Shown: piece by piece, positions 25,237 to 33,864 of the stretch
How the letters are laid out: every line of letters begins with the position of its first letter
How positions within the stretch are numbered: the stretch's first letter is position 1
Assembly (NCBI GenBank): GCA_023229765.1
Contig: JALNYO010000004.1
Span: 62,001 to 126,000 of the forward strand
Source: Syntrophales bacterium
GTDB taxonomy: Bacteria > Desulfobacterota > Syntrophia > Syntrophales > UBA5619
Direction of reading: 5' to 3'
Length of the DNA: 64,000 nt
Notes under the pieces: generated by a model
The model's database searches: none
What the model was told of the DNA's origin: nothing
The model's input: the letters and a program-made list of their open reading frames with translations, nothing else
Made by a program: the position numbers and the translations under genes

Positions 25237-26097
25237 TCATAATATAGTCCCCAGGAAAATCGCCGCCAGCACGAGCAGCGAAATAACGCTGTTGACATTG
25301 AAAAAGGCGATGTCAATTTTGGAAAGGTCGCCGGGATTGACAAGCCGGTGCTCTACAATAAAAAGAATCCCAATAACGGCAACGAATACAAGGTAGATAT
25401 GGTTCAACGAAAACAGCCAGTAGAGACCCGCGAGCGACAGTACGCTTGCCGCATGCAGCAGCCCCGAGATGATCATAGCCTTTCTGACGCCGAAATAAAC
25501 CGGGATGGAATAAAGACCCTGCTTGCGATCAAATTCAACATCCTGACAGGCGTAAAGAATATCAAAACCGGCGATGTAGGTCATAAGCGCCAGACTCAGC
25601 ACCGAGATCGCCCCGGGCATTTTCCCGGTTGCCGCCACCCAGACGGCCATCGGGGCAATCCCGATGGCAACTCCCAGAAACAGGTGGGCAATCCAGGTAA
25701 ATCTTTTCGTATAGGAATAGGCAAAAACAAACGCCAGCACCGGGAAGGAAAGCCAGAAACATAAAATGGAAAGCGCCCCGGAAGCAATGATGAAAACCAG
25801 GCTGGAAAAAAAGGTAAAGAAGGCGGCCTCCCGCTTGGAAATGGCGCCCCGGGGAATCTCCCGGATGGCGGTGCGCGGATTCTTTGCATCCAGTTCGGCA
25901 TCGGCGATGCGGTTGAACCCCATCGCGGCCGACCGGGCTGCCGCCATCGCAATTACAATCCAAAATACGGTTTTAAGAGCGAGCGGCCTCGTCGCCTGCA
26001 CCAGGACAACCGCGGAAAGGGCAAACGGCAGGGCGAAGATCGTATGGGAAAATTTTATCATCCGTGAATAAACCACGGCTTGGGAGAATATTTTCAT
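25237..26097 (-). CDS. mqnP: UbiA-family prenyltransferase (MqnP-type)
   Basis: 286 residues with about eight hydrophobic membrane segments. The two Asp-rich motifs of the family are present: GFNRIADAELDAKNPRT (N62, D66, D70) and CQDVEFDRKQG. These bind the polyprenyl diphosphate through magnesium. In this cluster it would prenylate 1,4-dihydroxy-6-naphthoate, whereas 4-hydroxybenzoate would be the substrate in ubiquinone makers. It is an integral inner-membrane protein. It is 6 bp downstream of mqnB. A 16-bp string found near 8383 recurs just past its stop. Confidence 0.86.
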   Translation of the reverse strand: MKIFSQAVVYSRMIKFSHTIFALPFALSAVVLVQATRPLALKTVFWIVIAMAAARSAAMGFNRIADAELDAKNPRTAIREIPRGAISKREAAFFTFFSSLVFIIASGALSILCFWLSFPVLAFVFAYSYTKRFTWIAHLFLGVAIGIAPMAVWVAATGKMPGAISVLSLALMTYIAGFDILYACQDVEFDRKQGLYSIPVYFGVRKAMIISGLLHAASVLSLAGLYWLFSLNHIYLVFVAVIGILFIVEHRLVNPGDLSKIDIAFFNVNSVISLLVLAAIFLGTIL

Positions 26098-26103
26098 CGC
26101 TGA

Positions 26104-26757
26104 CTAAACCTTGCTGCTGTTATTGGCAGCCACTTTGACCCATTCCTGTCGCTCCGGGCTACTTGCCTTAGGCAGAGCAGGCAAGACCAGATACTCGAAA
26201 AAACGCAACTGGACATCGCGGAACCGCTCGATGTTTTTTATGATGGCGCTTCTTTGGTCATGCTCCGGGGTATCGGAAACAAATTTGAAGATAAAGCAGC
26301 CCAGACCAAAACGGCGGGCGGTCTGGACAAGGGCGGCCCCCTCCATATCGACGAGATCGGCAAGCCCAGCGACCCCTTTTCTCTCTTCCGCCGTCCGCAG
26401 CGGCCGATCCTGAGTGGCAAGCGATGCCATGGCAAAGCCTTCCAGAACATCAGGAACGTGCTCCATAAAGACACCTGTCTGGAGATCAGGCCGATCCGAC
26501 TCGATTACTTTACTTATATGGTAGAGCGCGCCCAATTCGCCTTTCTCGTCCAAGGCCCCGGCGGCGCCGATATTGCAGATCAGATAAGGCCGAAAGCCCT
26601 GAATAAGCCAGGTGGCTGCCATCGCGGCATTGACCTTGCCTATTCCGGATATGACCAGCGCCATCCTTGAATCCTTAAAGATCCGAAACGGCGAACTGGC
26701 TATTTCGGCAAGCGCCAGCCCTCTGATCAGGGGCGCCGCCTCCGTCATCGTCGCCAT
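26104..26757 (-). CDS. mqnB: Futalosine hydrolase (MqnB)
   Basis: 217 residues of the nucleoside phosphorylase/MTAN fold. Motifs are ALVISGIGKVNAAMAATWLI, ICNIGAAGAL, and LVDMEGAALVQTARRFG with the catalytic-region Glu. The C-terminal part is about 20 residues longer than usual. MqnB releases hypoxanthine (or adenine, in organisms that act directly on aminofutalosine) to give dehypoxanthine futalosine. The ATG chosen leaves the first beta-strand only a few residues; the in-frame upstream stretch TPLTGLV, starting with a non-AUG codon, may belong to it. It lies 11 bp after mqnD. No deaminase gene adjoins it. Confidence 0.85.
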   Translation of the reverse strand: MATMTEAAPLIRGLALAEIASSPFRIFKDSRMALVISGIGKVNAAMAATWLIQGFRPYLICNIGAAGALDEKGELGALYHISKVIESDRPDLQTGVFMEHVPDVLEGFAMASLATQDRPLRTAEERKGVAGLADLVDMEGAALVQTARRFGLGCFIFKFVSDTPEHDQRSAIIKNIERFRDVQLRFFEYLVLPALPKASSPERQEWVKVAANNSSKV

Positions 26758-26768
26758 TACCAGGCCTG

Positions 26769-27578
26769 TTAAAGGAGTTTCCAGCGCTCTGCCCTCTCTT
26801 TCAGGACGGATATGGCGTCATTGCCCGCGGAACCGAGAGACAGCGTAAAATCATTGACATACAGTGCGATGTGCTCTGCCGTTACCTTATCGTCCAGCTC
26901 CTGGGCATGCTCTTTGATAAAATCCTGTCCCACTGCGGGGTGTTTCCGCGCATGAAGGACCGAATCGCGAATGAGGGCGGCAACGGCCTCCTGATGGGAA
27001 GCCATGTCGCGGCGGATAGCTATGCAGCCCAGCGGAATCGGCAGCCCCGTTTCCTGCTCCCACCACTCTCCCAGGTCAATCAAGGAGGAGCAGTTGTACC
27101 TTTGATAGACGAATCGCCCCTCATGAATGATCAGTCCCGCGTCAAACCGGCCGGCGGCAATGCCGGGGAGTATCTCGTCAAATCTCGCAAACTCCACCTT
27201 TGCCTGCCCCGCACCGCCCATCCAGAGCTGCAAGAGCAGATAAGCGGTCGTGTAACGTCCGGGGACAGCGATACGTGCGCCTTCGAGTGACTTGAAAGAA
27301 GTCCCGGCGACCAGGAGCGGCCCGCAGCCATAGCCGAGGGCCGCCCCCGAATCCAGCAGCAGATAGCGCTCGCCCAGAAGCAGATACGCATAAAACGATA
27401 GCTTTGTAACCTGCCAGCCACCGGAAAAGGCCTTCCCATTGAGCTCCTCCACGTCCGCAATCCGGGGATGAAAGAGATAGGGGGTTGCGTCTATTCTCCT
27501 GTTGACAAGCGCATCGAAGATAAACGTATCGTTCGGGCAGGGTGAAAAACCGATGTCAAGTTCTATTGTTTCGCTCAT
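26769..27578 (-). CDS. mqnD: 1,4-dihydroxy-6-naphthoate synthase (MqnD)
   Basis: 269 residues of the MqnA/MqnD periplasmic-binding-protein-like fold. The N-terminal LDIGFSPCPNDTFIFDALV is characteristic of MqnD. LLDSGAALGYGCGPLLV and RFDAGLIIHEGRFVYQR line the substrate pocket of the family. It converts cyclic dehypoxanthine futalosine to 1,4-dihydroxy-6-naphthoate in the cytosol. The start overlaps the stop of mqnC by 4 bases (ATGA), and mqnB follows 11 bp later, so the genes are tightly coupled. There is no signal peptide, as expected. Confidence 0.92.
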   Translation of the reverse strand: MSETIELDIGFSPCPNDTFIFDALVNRRIDATPYLFHPRIADVEELNGKAFSGGWQVTKLSFYAYLLLGERYLLLDSGAALGYGCGPLLVAGTSFKSLEGARIAVPGRYTTAYLLLQLWMGGAGQAKVEFARFDEILPGIAAGRFDAGLIIHEGRFVYQRYNCSSLIDLGEWWEQETGLPIPLGCIAIRRDMASHQEAVAALIRDSVLHARKHPAVGQDFIKEHAQELDDKVTAEHIALYVNDFTLSLGSAGNDAISVLKERAERWKLL

Positions 27579-28636
27579 GCAAATGACCTGATCTGCCGGT
27601 AATCCGAATCCCTCTGGATGGGAATCCGTCCGGCATCCCTGATGATGTCGATCATCTCGTCCATGCTGGTTTTGTTTTTCAGCCCCGTCGCCCCTACCAC
27701 CACCTCTTCGGTAAGCACCCCGCCCATGTCATTTGCCCCCATCGTCAGGGCGATCTGCGCCATTTTCATCCCCTCGGTCAGCCAGCCGGCCTGGATATAG
27801 CGGACATTGTCGAGAAAAATGCGGGCAATGGCGACGATCCGCAGGTAGTCCATTCCGGTGGCCGCAGCAACATTTTCCATCCGCGTCTGGGCTGGTGAAA
27901 AAGACCAGGGGATAAAAGCCCGAATCATGCCGGTACGATCCTGCAGCCCCCGGATGACGCTCAGATGCGCGATCCGCTCCGCATGGGTTTCTCCCAACCC
28001 GTAGGTCATCGTCGCGCTTGATTTCAGGCCGTAACGATGCAGGGATTCCATTGTCTCCACCCACTCCCCGACAGAAATTTTCCGGGGACTGACCAGCTTG
28101 CGCACCCTCTCCACAAGGATGTCGGAGGCGCCGGGAACAGAATCGAGGCCCGCCTCCTTCAGGACTTCTATAACATGATCAACGGAAAATCCCGAACGGC
28201 GGGCGGCGTACACGAGCTCCGCAGGCGAGAAGGAGTGGAGAGTCACCCTGGGGAAACGGTTTTTGATCGCTCGCACCATCGCGGTCAAGTCATCCAATGC
28301 ATAGCGAGGATTGAGCCCCCCCTGCAGCATCACCTGCGTGCCTCCGCTTTCAACCAGTTCTGCAACTTTGTTCAGAATCCCTTCATTCGTGAGTTCATAA
28401 GGCTCTATTTGACCAGCCCGGGCGTGGAAAGCACAAAAATTGCATTCGGCTTCGCAGACATTGGTAAAATTTATAATCCGATCGATGATGAATCCGACCA
28501 CATCGCCGGGCGCTGCAAGCCGCGTCCGGAAGTCGGCCGCCATGCCCAACTCAAGGATATTCCAGTCAAAAAGGCTCAAGGCCTCTTCCTCACTGATCCG
28601 CTTTTCCGCATATATCTTTTCATTCAGCTCATTCAT
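27575..28636 (-). CDS. mqnC: Cyclic dehypoxanthine futalosine synthase (MqnC), radical SAM
   Basis: 353 residues. The radical-SAM cluster motif is C61-x3-C65-x2-C68 (VCEAECNFCAFHARAGQ). The typical MqnC stretches EGILNKVAELVESGGTQVMLQGGLNP and TMTYGLGETHAER follow. It uses SAM to cyclise dehypoxanthine futalosine. The two radical SAM enzymes here (this one and mqnE) share the order C-x3-C-x2-C and the C-terminal GANDMGGVLTEEVV versus GVDDLGGTYHYEKV pattern, which separates them. It lies 26 bp after mqnA. Confidence 0.93.
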   Translation of the reverse strand: MNELNEKIYAEKRISEEEALSLFDWNILELGMAADFRTRLAAPGDVVGFIIDRIINFTNVCEAECNFCAFHARAGQIEPYELTNEGILNKVAELVESGGTQVMLQGGLNPRYALDDLTAMVRAIKNRFPRVTLHSFSPAELVYAARRSGFSVDHVIEVLKEAGLDSVPGASDILVERVRKLVSPRKISVGEWVETMESLHRYGLKSSATMTYGLGETHAERIAHLSVIRGLQDRTGMIRAFIPWSFSPAQTRMENVAAATGMDYLRIVAIARIFLDNVRYIQAGWLTEGMKMAQIALTMGANDMGGVLTEEVVVGATGLKNKTSMDEMIDIIRDAGRIPIQRDSDYRQIRSFA

Positions 28637-28662
28637 GCCGTGCCCCTACGCCACGCCCGTTG

Positions 28663-29481
28663 TTATTCTTTCAACGGCCTCAGGAAAGCCTCTCCTGCTG
28701 TTTTCTTAAGCAATCCCATTTCCGCGGCGCTTTGCAGATAAAAGGAAAACGCCTCCCGCAAAGAAGGGGTAAAATTGTATTTCAATACCCGGTAGTAGGC
28801 ATCAATATCGTAGTGAACCAGCGGGTATCTTTCCGCGGCCCTCTGGATCACCGTCTCGCGCTTCTCAGCGAGCAGCGCCAGTGATTTTCTGTAGGAGTCC
28901 ACAACTGCGGCCACGACAGCGGAATTTTTCTCCAGCAGCCCTTTATTGACGGCAAAAACGGCAAAAACCACGGGGTGACCAGTTTTCCTCATCCATAAAT
29001 CCCCCAGATCGTAAGTATAGGGCGCCATCTCCCCCATCATCGCCTCATTACCGATAATCAGCGCCGCATCAACGCCCGCGTCTTTAAGCGAGGGATTGGG
29101 GGTGGTCGGAACATACCGGGGCTCTATCCGGTAATACCGGGAAAGGAGTATTTTCAGAATAATCACCGAAGTCTTGGAAGCGCTGGTCAGACCGACCCGT
29201 TTATTATCCAGATCCTCGATCGGCATGCTGCTCGAAAGGATCACCGAATGGACATAGCCGACGGAGCTGAGGCAAAAATCGGGCAAAAGCAATACCCTGT
29301 CGGCCAGTTCCGGATACATCGCGGCGGAGACCGGGCTCATGTCCAGTTTCTCTTCCGCCATCATCCGGTTGAGCTCGCTGGGGTAACCTGGAACTACCTC
29401 TACACCGGCAAGCGGCTCCCTTTCAAACATCTGATAATAAAACGGGTAGCAGTTCAAATAATCTATATAGCCGAGTTTCAT
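28663..29481 (-). CDS. mqnA: Chorismate dehydratase (MqnA)
   Basis: 272 residues, close relative of MqnD. The start KLGYIDYLNCYPFYYQMF and the VDAALIIGNEAMMGEM region are typical of MqnA. It dehydrates chorismate to 3-[(1-carboxyvinyl)oxy]benzoate, the committed step of the futalosine pathway. Its ATG overlaps the mqnE stop by one base (TGATG). No other chorismate-using isochorismate synthase gene (menF type) is visible, consistent with the futalosine rather than the classical Men route. Confidence 0.92.
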   Translation of the reverse strand: MKLGYIDYLNCYPFYYQMFEREPLAGVEVVPGYPSELNRMMAEEKLDMSPVSAAMYPELADRVLLLPDFCLSSVGYVHSVILSSSMPIEDLDNKRVGLTSASKTSVIILKILLSRYYRIEPRYVPTTPNPSLKDAGVDAALIIGNEAMMGEMAPYTYDLGDLWMRKTGHPVVFAVFAVNKGLLEKNSAVVAAVVDSYRKSLALLAEKRETVIQRAAERYPLVHYDIDAYYRVLKYNFTPSLREAFSFYLQSAAEMGLLKKTAGEAFLRPLKE

Positions 29482-30587
29482 CAGCTTTTCCTTTCCTGAT
29501 AGTTAGCCGCCGCCCGGCGAGGCCTGAACCCTGAAGATTCAATAAGTTTTCTCAAGCTCGCCTCACTGCCGACATTGGACGTCTTTGCCCCGGCGGCATG
29601 AACAACCTTTTCATAATGATAGGTTCCTCCCAGATCATCAACCCCGAAATGCAGCAGCATCTGCGCCATCTTGTCGCCAAGATACATCCACAGCGCCTTC
29701 AAATGGGGGACGTTGGCAAGAAAAATGCGGCTGGCGGCAAACAGGCGGACATCGCCGAAGCCGGTGGTTTGAGAGCGCCGGGCGCGGATACCGGTGTTGG
29801 ATTCGTGAAAGGGGAGCGGGACAAAGGTCTTGAAGCCGCCGGTCTCATCCTGAAGGGCGCGGAGCTTGGATAGGTGAGCGACGATATCTTCCGGGGTTTC
29901 CAGATGGTTGTAAAGCAGCGTCGCATTCGTCTTCAGACCAAGCGAATGGGCAATCCGCATCACCTCTATCCAGCGCGTGCCCGGGATCTTCAACGGCGCG
30001 ACCTTCTTTCTTACCCGGGGGGAGAAGACCTCCGCTCCTCCGCCGGGGAGCGCGCCCAAGCCGGCGCTCTGGAAGCGTGTGAGCACCTCTTCCACGGAAA
30101 TACCGTTAAGGCGCGCAAAATAATCGTATTCAACGGCGGTAAATGCCGCGATAAAAATTTCCGGATTAATCGCTTTGATCCGCCTTAGCATCTGCTCGAA
30201 ATACTCTATCTTCAGGGCCGGATTCAGCCCGCCCACAATATGCACCTCGTCGATGCCGAAGGAGTTTGCCGCGCGCACCCTTTCTTCGATCTCATCAAGC
30301 GAAAATGTGTATGCGTCCGGGTCTTTATCCCCCCGCGAAAAGGCGCACAAGGGGCAGCGCAATTCGCAGACATTGGTGTAATTGAGATTCATGTTGACTT
30401 CATAATAGGCGGCATCGCCGTTGATCTTCCGTCTCAAGTAATCGGCAATTACCCCCAGCTCGAGAATATCGCTGGTTCCAAGCATGTAAAGGGCATCGGC
30501 TTCCGTCACCGGAACATCACTCGCCACCTTTTCGGCGATCGAATGGAGCTCCCTGTTTTTTATCATGCTCACAAAATTTGCACTCAT
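29481..30587 (-). CDS. mqnE: Aminofutalosine synthase (MqnE), radical SAM
   Basis: About 368 residues from the chosen start. Cluster Cys C-x3-C-x2-C lies in VCELRCPLCAFSRG (C78, C82, C85 counted from the longer start). EVHIVGGLNPALKIEYF and TNATLLYNHLETPEDI are typical of MqnE. It joins the MqnA product to SAM-derived 5'-deoxyadenosyl to form aminofutalosine. An in-frame ATG at 30599 also exists, but that ATG sits against a repeat array; I prefer 30587, preceded by GGAGAG. It is the first gene of the mqn operon and follows the 7-bp repeat arrays. Confidence 0.9.
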   Translation of the reverse strand: MSANFVSMIKNRELHSIAEKVASDVPVTEADALYMLGTSDILELGVIADYLRRKINGDAAYYEVNMNLNYTNVCELRCPLCAFSRGDKDPDAYTFSLDEIEERVRAANSFGIDEVHIVGGLNPALKIEYFEQMLRRIKAINPEIFIAAFTAVEYDYFARLNGISVEEVLTRFQSAGLGALPGGGAEVFSPRVRKKVAPLKIPGTRWIEVMRIAHSLGLKTNATLLYNHLETPEDIVAHLSKLRALQDETGGFKTFVPLPFHESNTGIRARRSQTTGFGDVRLFAASRIFLANVPHLKALWMYLGDKMAQMLLHFGVDDLGGTYHYEKVVHAAGAKTSNVGSEASLRKLIESSGFRPRRAAANYQERKS

Positions 30588-30602
30588 GCGACTCTCCATA
30601 CT

Positions 30603-30679
30603 CCGGTTGACGGTTGACGGTTTCCGGTTGTCGGTTGTCGGTTGACGGTTGACGGTTGACGGTTGTCGGTTGACGGTTT
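30603..30679. repeat. Heptamer tandem repeat (GGTTGAC/GGTTGTC)
   Basis: About ten 7-bp units of GGTTGAC and GGTTGTC, with two GGTTTCC-type variants. It occupies the region directly upstream of the mqnE start codon. It differs in unit from the second array at 30709 but has the same period. Confidence 0.82.
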
Positions 30680-30708
30680 GTATTTAGTAGAAGAACTCAT
30701 ATTTCACC

Positions 30709-30797
30709 AACTGTGAACCGGAAACTGTGAACTGTGAACCGGAAACCGTGAACCGTGAACTGTGAACCGTGAACTGTGAACCGTGAACTGTGAACCC
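30709..30797. repeat. Heptamer tandem repeat (GTGAACC/GTGAACT)
   Basis: About twelve 7-bp units of GTGAACC, GTGAACT and GGAAACC type up to the cysS stop codon. Only about 30 bp of unique sequence separates it from the other array. Same period as the murU-amgK array. Confidence 0.82.
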
Positions 30798-32249
30798 CTA
30801 TCCTATCGCCCATGTCGTGGAATCGGACGAATCCTGAATAACGACGCCCATGCCGGCCAGCTCTTTGCGCATCTCGTCGGCCTTCTGCCAATCCTTTGCC
30901 GACCGGGCCTCTCTGCGCTTTACGATCAGACCTTCAATCGCGGCAACGTCCAGACCCCGTTTTTTTGCCTCCCGCAGCCGGTCCTCACGGAAATAGGCTT
31001 CCGGATCCTCAAGAAAAATCCCCAGCACCTTCCCCACTTCCAGCAGGATATCCCGCATCTGCATGGCAAAGACCGGCGAAACGAGCTTTTTCTTATCGGC
31101 AAGATAGGCGTTAACCGCCCGCACGGCGTCAAAGAGGTGGCCAATGGCCCGCGCCGTGTTGAAATCATCGTCCATCGCCTCGATAAAGAGCTCCCTGAGC
31201 CCCTCCTCATCTTCAACAACAAGTGCCCCTCCCGACACAGCTTCAAACCCCTTTTCCGGCGCAATCTCCTGCAGCGCCTTCAGCGTCGCGTAAAAGCGGT
31301 TCATCCCCTGCCGCGCCTCATTGAGGGCGGCATCGGAAAAATCAACCGGACTCCGGTAATGACTCTGCAACAGGAAAAACCGGAGCACTTCGGGATGATA
31401 CTGTTCGAGAATGTCCCGGATCGTAAAAAAATTACCCAGTGATTTTGACATCTTTTCACTGTTCACCCGGACAAAGCCATTGTGCATCCAGTAGCGGGCG
31501 AAGGTCTTGCCGGTTGCCCCTTCCGATTGGGCAAGCTCGTTTTCGTGGTGGGGAAAGATCAAATCCTCCCCTCCCCCATGAATGTCAAACGTTTCGCCGA
31601 GATAGCGCTGGCTCATCACCGAACATTCAAGGTGCCAGCCTGGACGTCCCTTGCCCCAAGGGCTGTCCCACCATGGCTCTCCCTCCTTGCTTGCCTTCCA
31701 GAGGGTAAAATCAAACGGATTTCTCTTCTTTTCGTTCACATCAACACGAGCGCCGGCAGTCATTTCTTCGAGATTCCGGCCGGAGAGCTTCCCGTATTCC
31801 GGAAACGCCTCTACGGAATAATAAACATCGCCCTCGCTTGAGTAGGCCAATCCCTTTTCCATCAGGGTGGAAACAAGGCTGATCATTCCCTCAATGTTCT
31901 CGGTAGCCCGGGGGGTGAAGGTGGGGGGAACAACCCGTAGTTTCTGCATATCCTCGTCGTGCTCAAGGATATAACGCTCGGCGATCTCACGGATATCGCT
32001 TCCTTCCCGGTTCGCCTTGTCGATAATCTTGTCGTCCACGTCGGTGAAGTTCTTTACATAGGTTGCCTCATAGCCGCGGTAGCGCAGATAGCGGGTTATC
32101 ACATCAAAAACGACCGCCGAGCGGGCGTGGCCGACATGGCACAGATCGTAAGCCGTGATCCCGCAGACGTAAATCCCCACCTTGCCAGACTTGAGCGGCT
32201 GGAACTCCTCCTTTTTGCGCGACTGGGTGTTATATATTTTCAGACTCAT
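30798..32249 (-). CDS. cysS: Cysteinyl-tRNA synthetase
   Basis: 483 residues, class I synthetase. HIGH motif in GIYVCGITAYDLCHVGHARS (as HVGH), KMSKS in VNSEKMSKSLGN, and zinc ligands C29, the Cys in WHLECSVM and HHENE. The C-terminal anticodon-binding part ends RRREARSAKDWQKADEMR, characteristic of CysS. It charges tRNA-Cys in the cytosol. The ATG follows AGGAGGAGAG. It lies 15 bp after argC and ends in the 7-bp repeat array. An ordinary, complete enzyme. Confidence 0.97.
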   Translation of the reverse strand: MSLKIYNTQSRKKEEFQPLKSGKVGIYVCGITAYDLCHVGHARSAVVFDVITRYLRYRGYEATYVKNFTDVDDKIIDKANREGSDIREIAERYILEHDEDMQKLRVVPPTFTPRATENIEGMISLVSTLMEKGLAYSSEGDVYYSVEAFPEYGKLSGRNLEEMTAGARVDVNEKKRNPFDFTLWKASKEGEPWWDSPWGKGRPGWHLECSVMSQRYLGETFDIHGGGEDLIFPHHENELAQSEGATGKTFARYWMHNGFVRVNSEKMSKSLGNFFTIRDILEQYHPEVLRFFLLQSHYRSPVDFSDAALNEARQGMNRFYATLKALQEIAPEKGFEAVSGGALVVEDEEGLRELFIEAMDDDFNTARAIGHLFDAVRAVNAYLADKKKLVSPVFAMQMRDILLEVGKVLGIFLEDPEAYFREDRLREAKKRGLDVAAIEGLIVKRREARSAKDWQKADEMRKELAGMGVVIQDSSDSTTWAIG

Positions 32250-32264
32250 CTCTCCTCCTGCTTT

Positions 32265-33302
32265 TCACGGGTACAGGCCTGACTTGGGCAGGCCGCTTCC
32301 TTCCGGAAGATTGCACATCAGATTCATGTTCTGGATCGCCTGACCGGAGGCGCCTTTGATCAGGTTATCGATTACGGAAACAACGACAAGCCGGTTTGTC
32401 CTCTTGTCAACGGTCACCCCGATATCGCAGAAATTGGAGCCGGCAACGGAGGAGATGTTGGGGAACTGACCGGCGCGGCAGATCCGGACAAAAGGTTCCT
32501 TTTCGTAAAACCCCCGATAAAGGGCCGCTGCCTCTTCAGCGCTGATCTCTTTTGCGAGTTTTGCATAGATGGTGCTGAGAATCCCCCGCTTCAACGGCAG
32601 CAGGTGCGGCGTAAAGGAGATCGTCAGCGGCTGGCCGGCAAGACAGCTCAATTCCTGTTCCATCTCCGGGGTATGACGATGCCCGCCAACCTTATAGGCC
32701 TTGAATCCCCCCGCAACCTCGCAAAACAGGGAGGCGATCTGCGGCTCCCGGCCGGAGCCGCTTACCCCTGATTTGGAATCGGCGATGACCGATGACGGGT
32801 CAAGCAGATGGGAACGCAAAGCCGGCGCCAGGCCGAGAATAACGCTGGTCGGATAACATCCGGGGTTGGCAAGAAGCTTGGCGCCACGGATATCTTCCCG
32901 ATAAAGCTCGGGAAGCCCGTAAACCGCCTCGGGGATCAGCCCCGCCGCCGAATGCTTACGATACCATGCCTCATAGACAGCCACATCGCGAATTCGGAAA
33001 TCCGCGCTTAAGTCAATTACCTTCTTGCCCGCCTTCAGGAAAATGGGGGCAAGCTCCATCGAAGCTCCGTGCGGCAGGGCCAGAAAGACCACGTCGCAGT
33101 TCTTCGCCAATGCCTCCGGCGAATCGTTTGTGTAAACAAGCTCCGTTTGCCCAGCCAGCGCCGGATAAACATCGGCAAGGGAAACCCCGGCAAACCTCCG
33201 GGAGGTTATTGAGACCACCTTTGCCCCGGGATGGTTAAGCAACAGTCTCGCCAGCTCCTGACCGGTGTAGCCGCTACCGCCGTAGATACATACCCTGATC
33301 AC
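32265..33302 (-). CDS. argC: N-acetyl-gamma-glutamyl-phosphate reductase (ArgC)
   Basis: 345 residues. The N-terminal NAD(P)-binding YGGSGYTGQELARLL and the catalytic Cys C149 in LLANPGCYPTSVIL mark this reductase of arginine synthesis. Other family features are GKKVIDLSADFRIRD and VGGHRHTPEMEQEL (catalytic His region). Start codon is GTG at 33302 with GGGAGG about eleven bases upstream. It lies downstream of rpsI past a strong terminator, so it needs its own promoter. The order rplM-rpsI-argC occurs in other deltaproteobacteria. Confidence 0.94.
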   Translation of the reverse strand: MIRVCIYGGSGYTGQELARLLLNHPGAKVVSITSRRFAGVSLADVYPALAGQTELVYTNDSPEALAKNCDVVFLALPHGASMELAPIFLKAGKKVIDLSADFRIRDVAVYEAWYRKHSAAGLIPEAVYGLPELYREDIRGAKLLANPGCYPTSVILGLAPALRSHLLDPSSVIADSKSGVSGSGREPQIASLFCEVAGGFKAYKVGGHRHTPEMEQELSCLAGQPLTISFTPHLLPLKRGILSTIYAKLAKEISAEEAAALYRGFYEKEPFVRICRAGQFPNISSVAGSNFCDIGVTVDKRTNRLVVVSVIDNLIKGASGQAIQNMNLMCNLPEGSGLPKSGLYP

Positions 33303-33388
33303 CTTTTCTGCCTCCCTTTTCTATCTGTTCGTTTCAATCACCGTCCGCGGCTCACCAATTGCGCGCCGTTTTTCGCCATTTTCACCCC

Positions 33389-33415
33389 AAAAAAAAGGGA
33401 GGCGATCAGCCTCCC
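33389..33415 (-). terminator. Rho-independent terminator after rpsI
   Basis: On the minus strand GGGAGGC-TGATC-GCCTCCC followed directly by eight T. A textbook intrinsic terminator 9 bp past the rpsI stop codon. Confidence 0.9.
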
Positions 33416-33423
33416 TGCGGGAT

Positions 33424-33816
33424 TTATCTCTTGGAGAACTGGAAGCGTTTCCGGGCCCCCGGTTGTCCATACTTCTTTCTTTCCTTAATTCGGGAATCCC
33501 GCGTCAGGAAGCCCGCCTTCTTCAAGGCAGCCCTTAATTCCGGGTCATACTCGAGAAGCGCCTTTGACACTCCATGCTTCACAGCGCCCGCCTGACCGGC
33601 GATTCCGCCACCCTCAACACTGATATTGAAAGAAAACAAGCCCTTTTTCCCTGTTATCTCAAGCGGCTGCTGGATAAGCATCTTCAGGCTCTCCCGCGTG
33701 AAATAATCGTCAAAATTTCGTTTGTTTACCGTCCAGCTTCCGGTACCTTCCTTCATATAGACCCTGGCAATGGCGCTCTTTCTTTTTCCCGTTGCGTAAT
33801 AACTTTTTTCCGTCAT
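33424..33816 (-). CDS. rpsI: Ribosomal protein S9 (uS9)
   Basis: 130 residues ending in the conserved [11 protein letters not shown] tail that reaches the P-site tRNA. The body has [14 protein letters not shown] at the start and [20 protein letters not shown] in the middle. I start at [10 protein letters not shown] (33816), with AGGGGAG six bases upstream; the open frame continues to 33861 without coding sense. Second gene of the rplM-rpsI unit, 48 bp after rplM, closed by an intrinsic terminator. Confidence 0.96.
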   Translation of the reverse strand: MTEKSYYATGKRKSAIARVYMKEGTGSWTVNKRNFDDYFTRESLKMLIQQPLEITGKKGLFSFNISVEGGGIAGQAGAVKHGVSKALLEYDPELRAALKKAGFLTRDSRIKERKKYGQPGARKRFQFSKR

Positions 33817-33864
33817 ATACATCTCCCCTGTACTTTCTCCGAACAGACCATTACGTAGCAAAAA

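Noticed and set aside
30603..30797. Possible CRISPR array
   Set aside because: Contiguous 7-bp units without spacers, no repeat-spacer pattern and no cas genes in the window.
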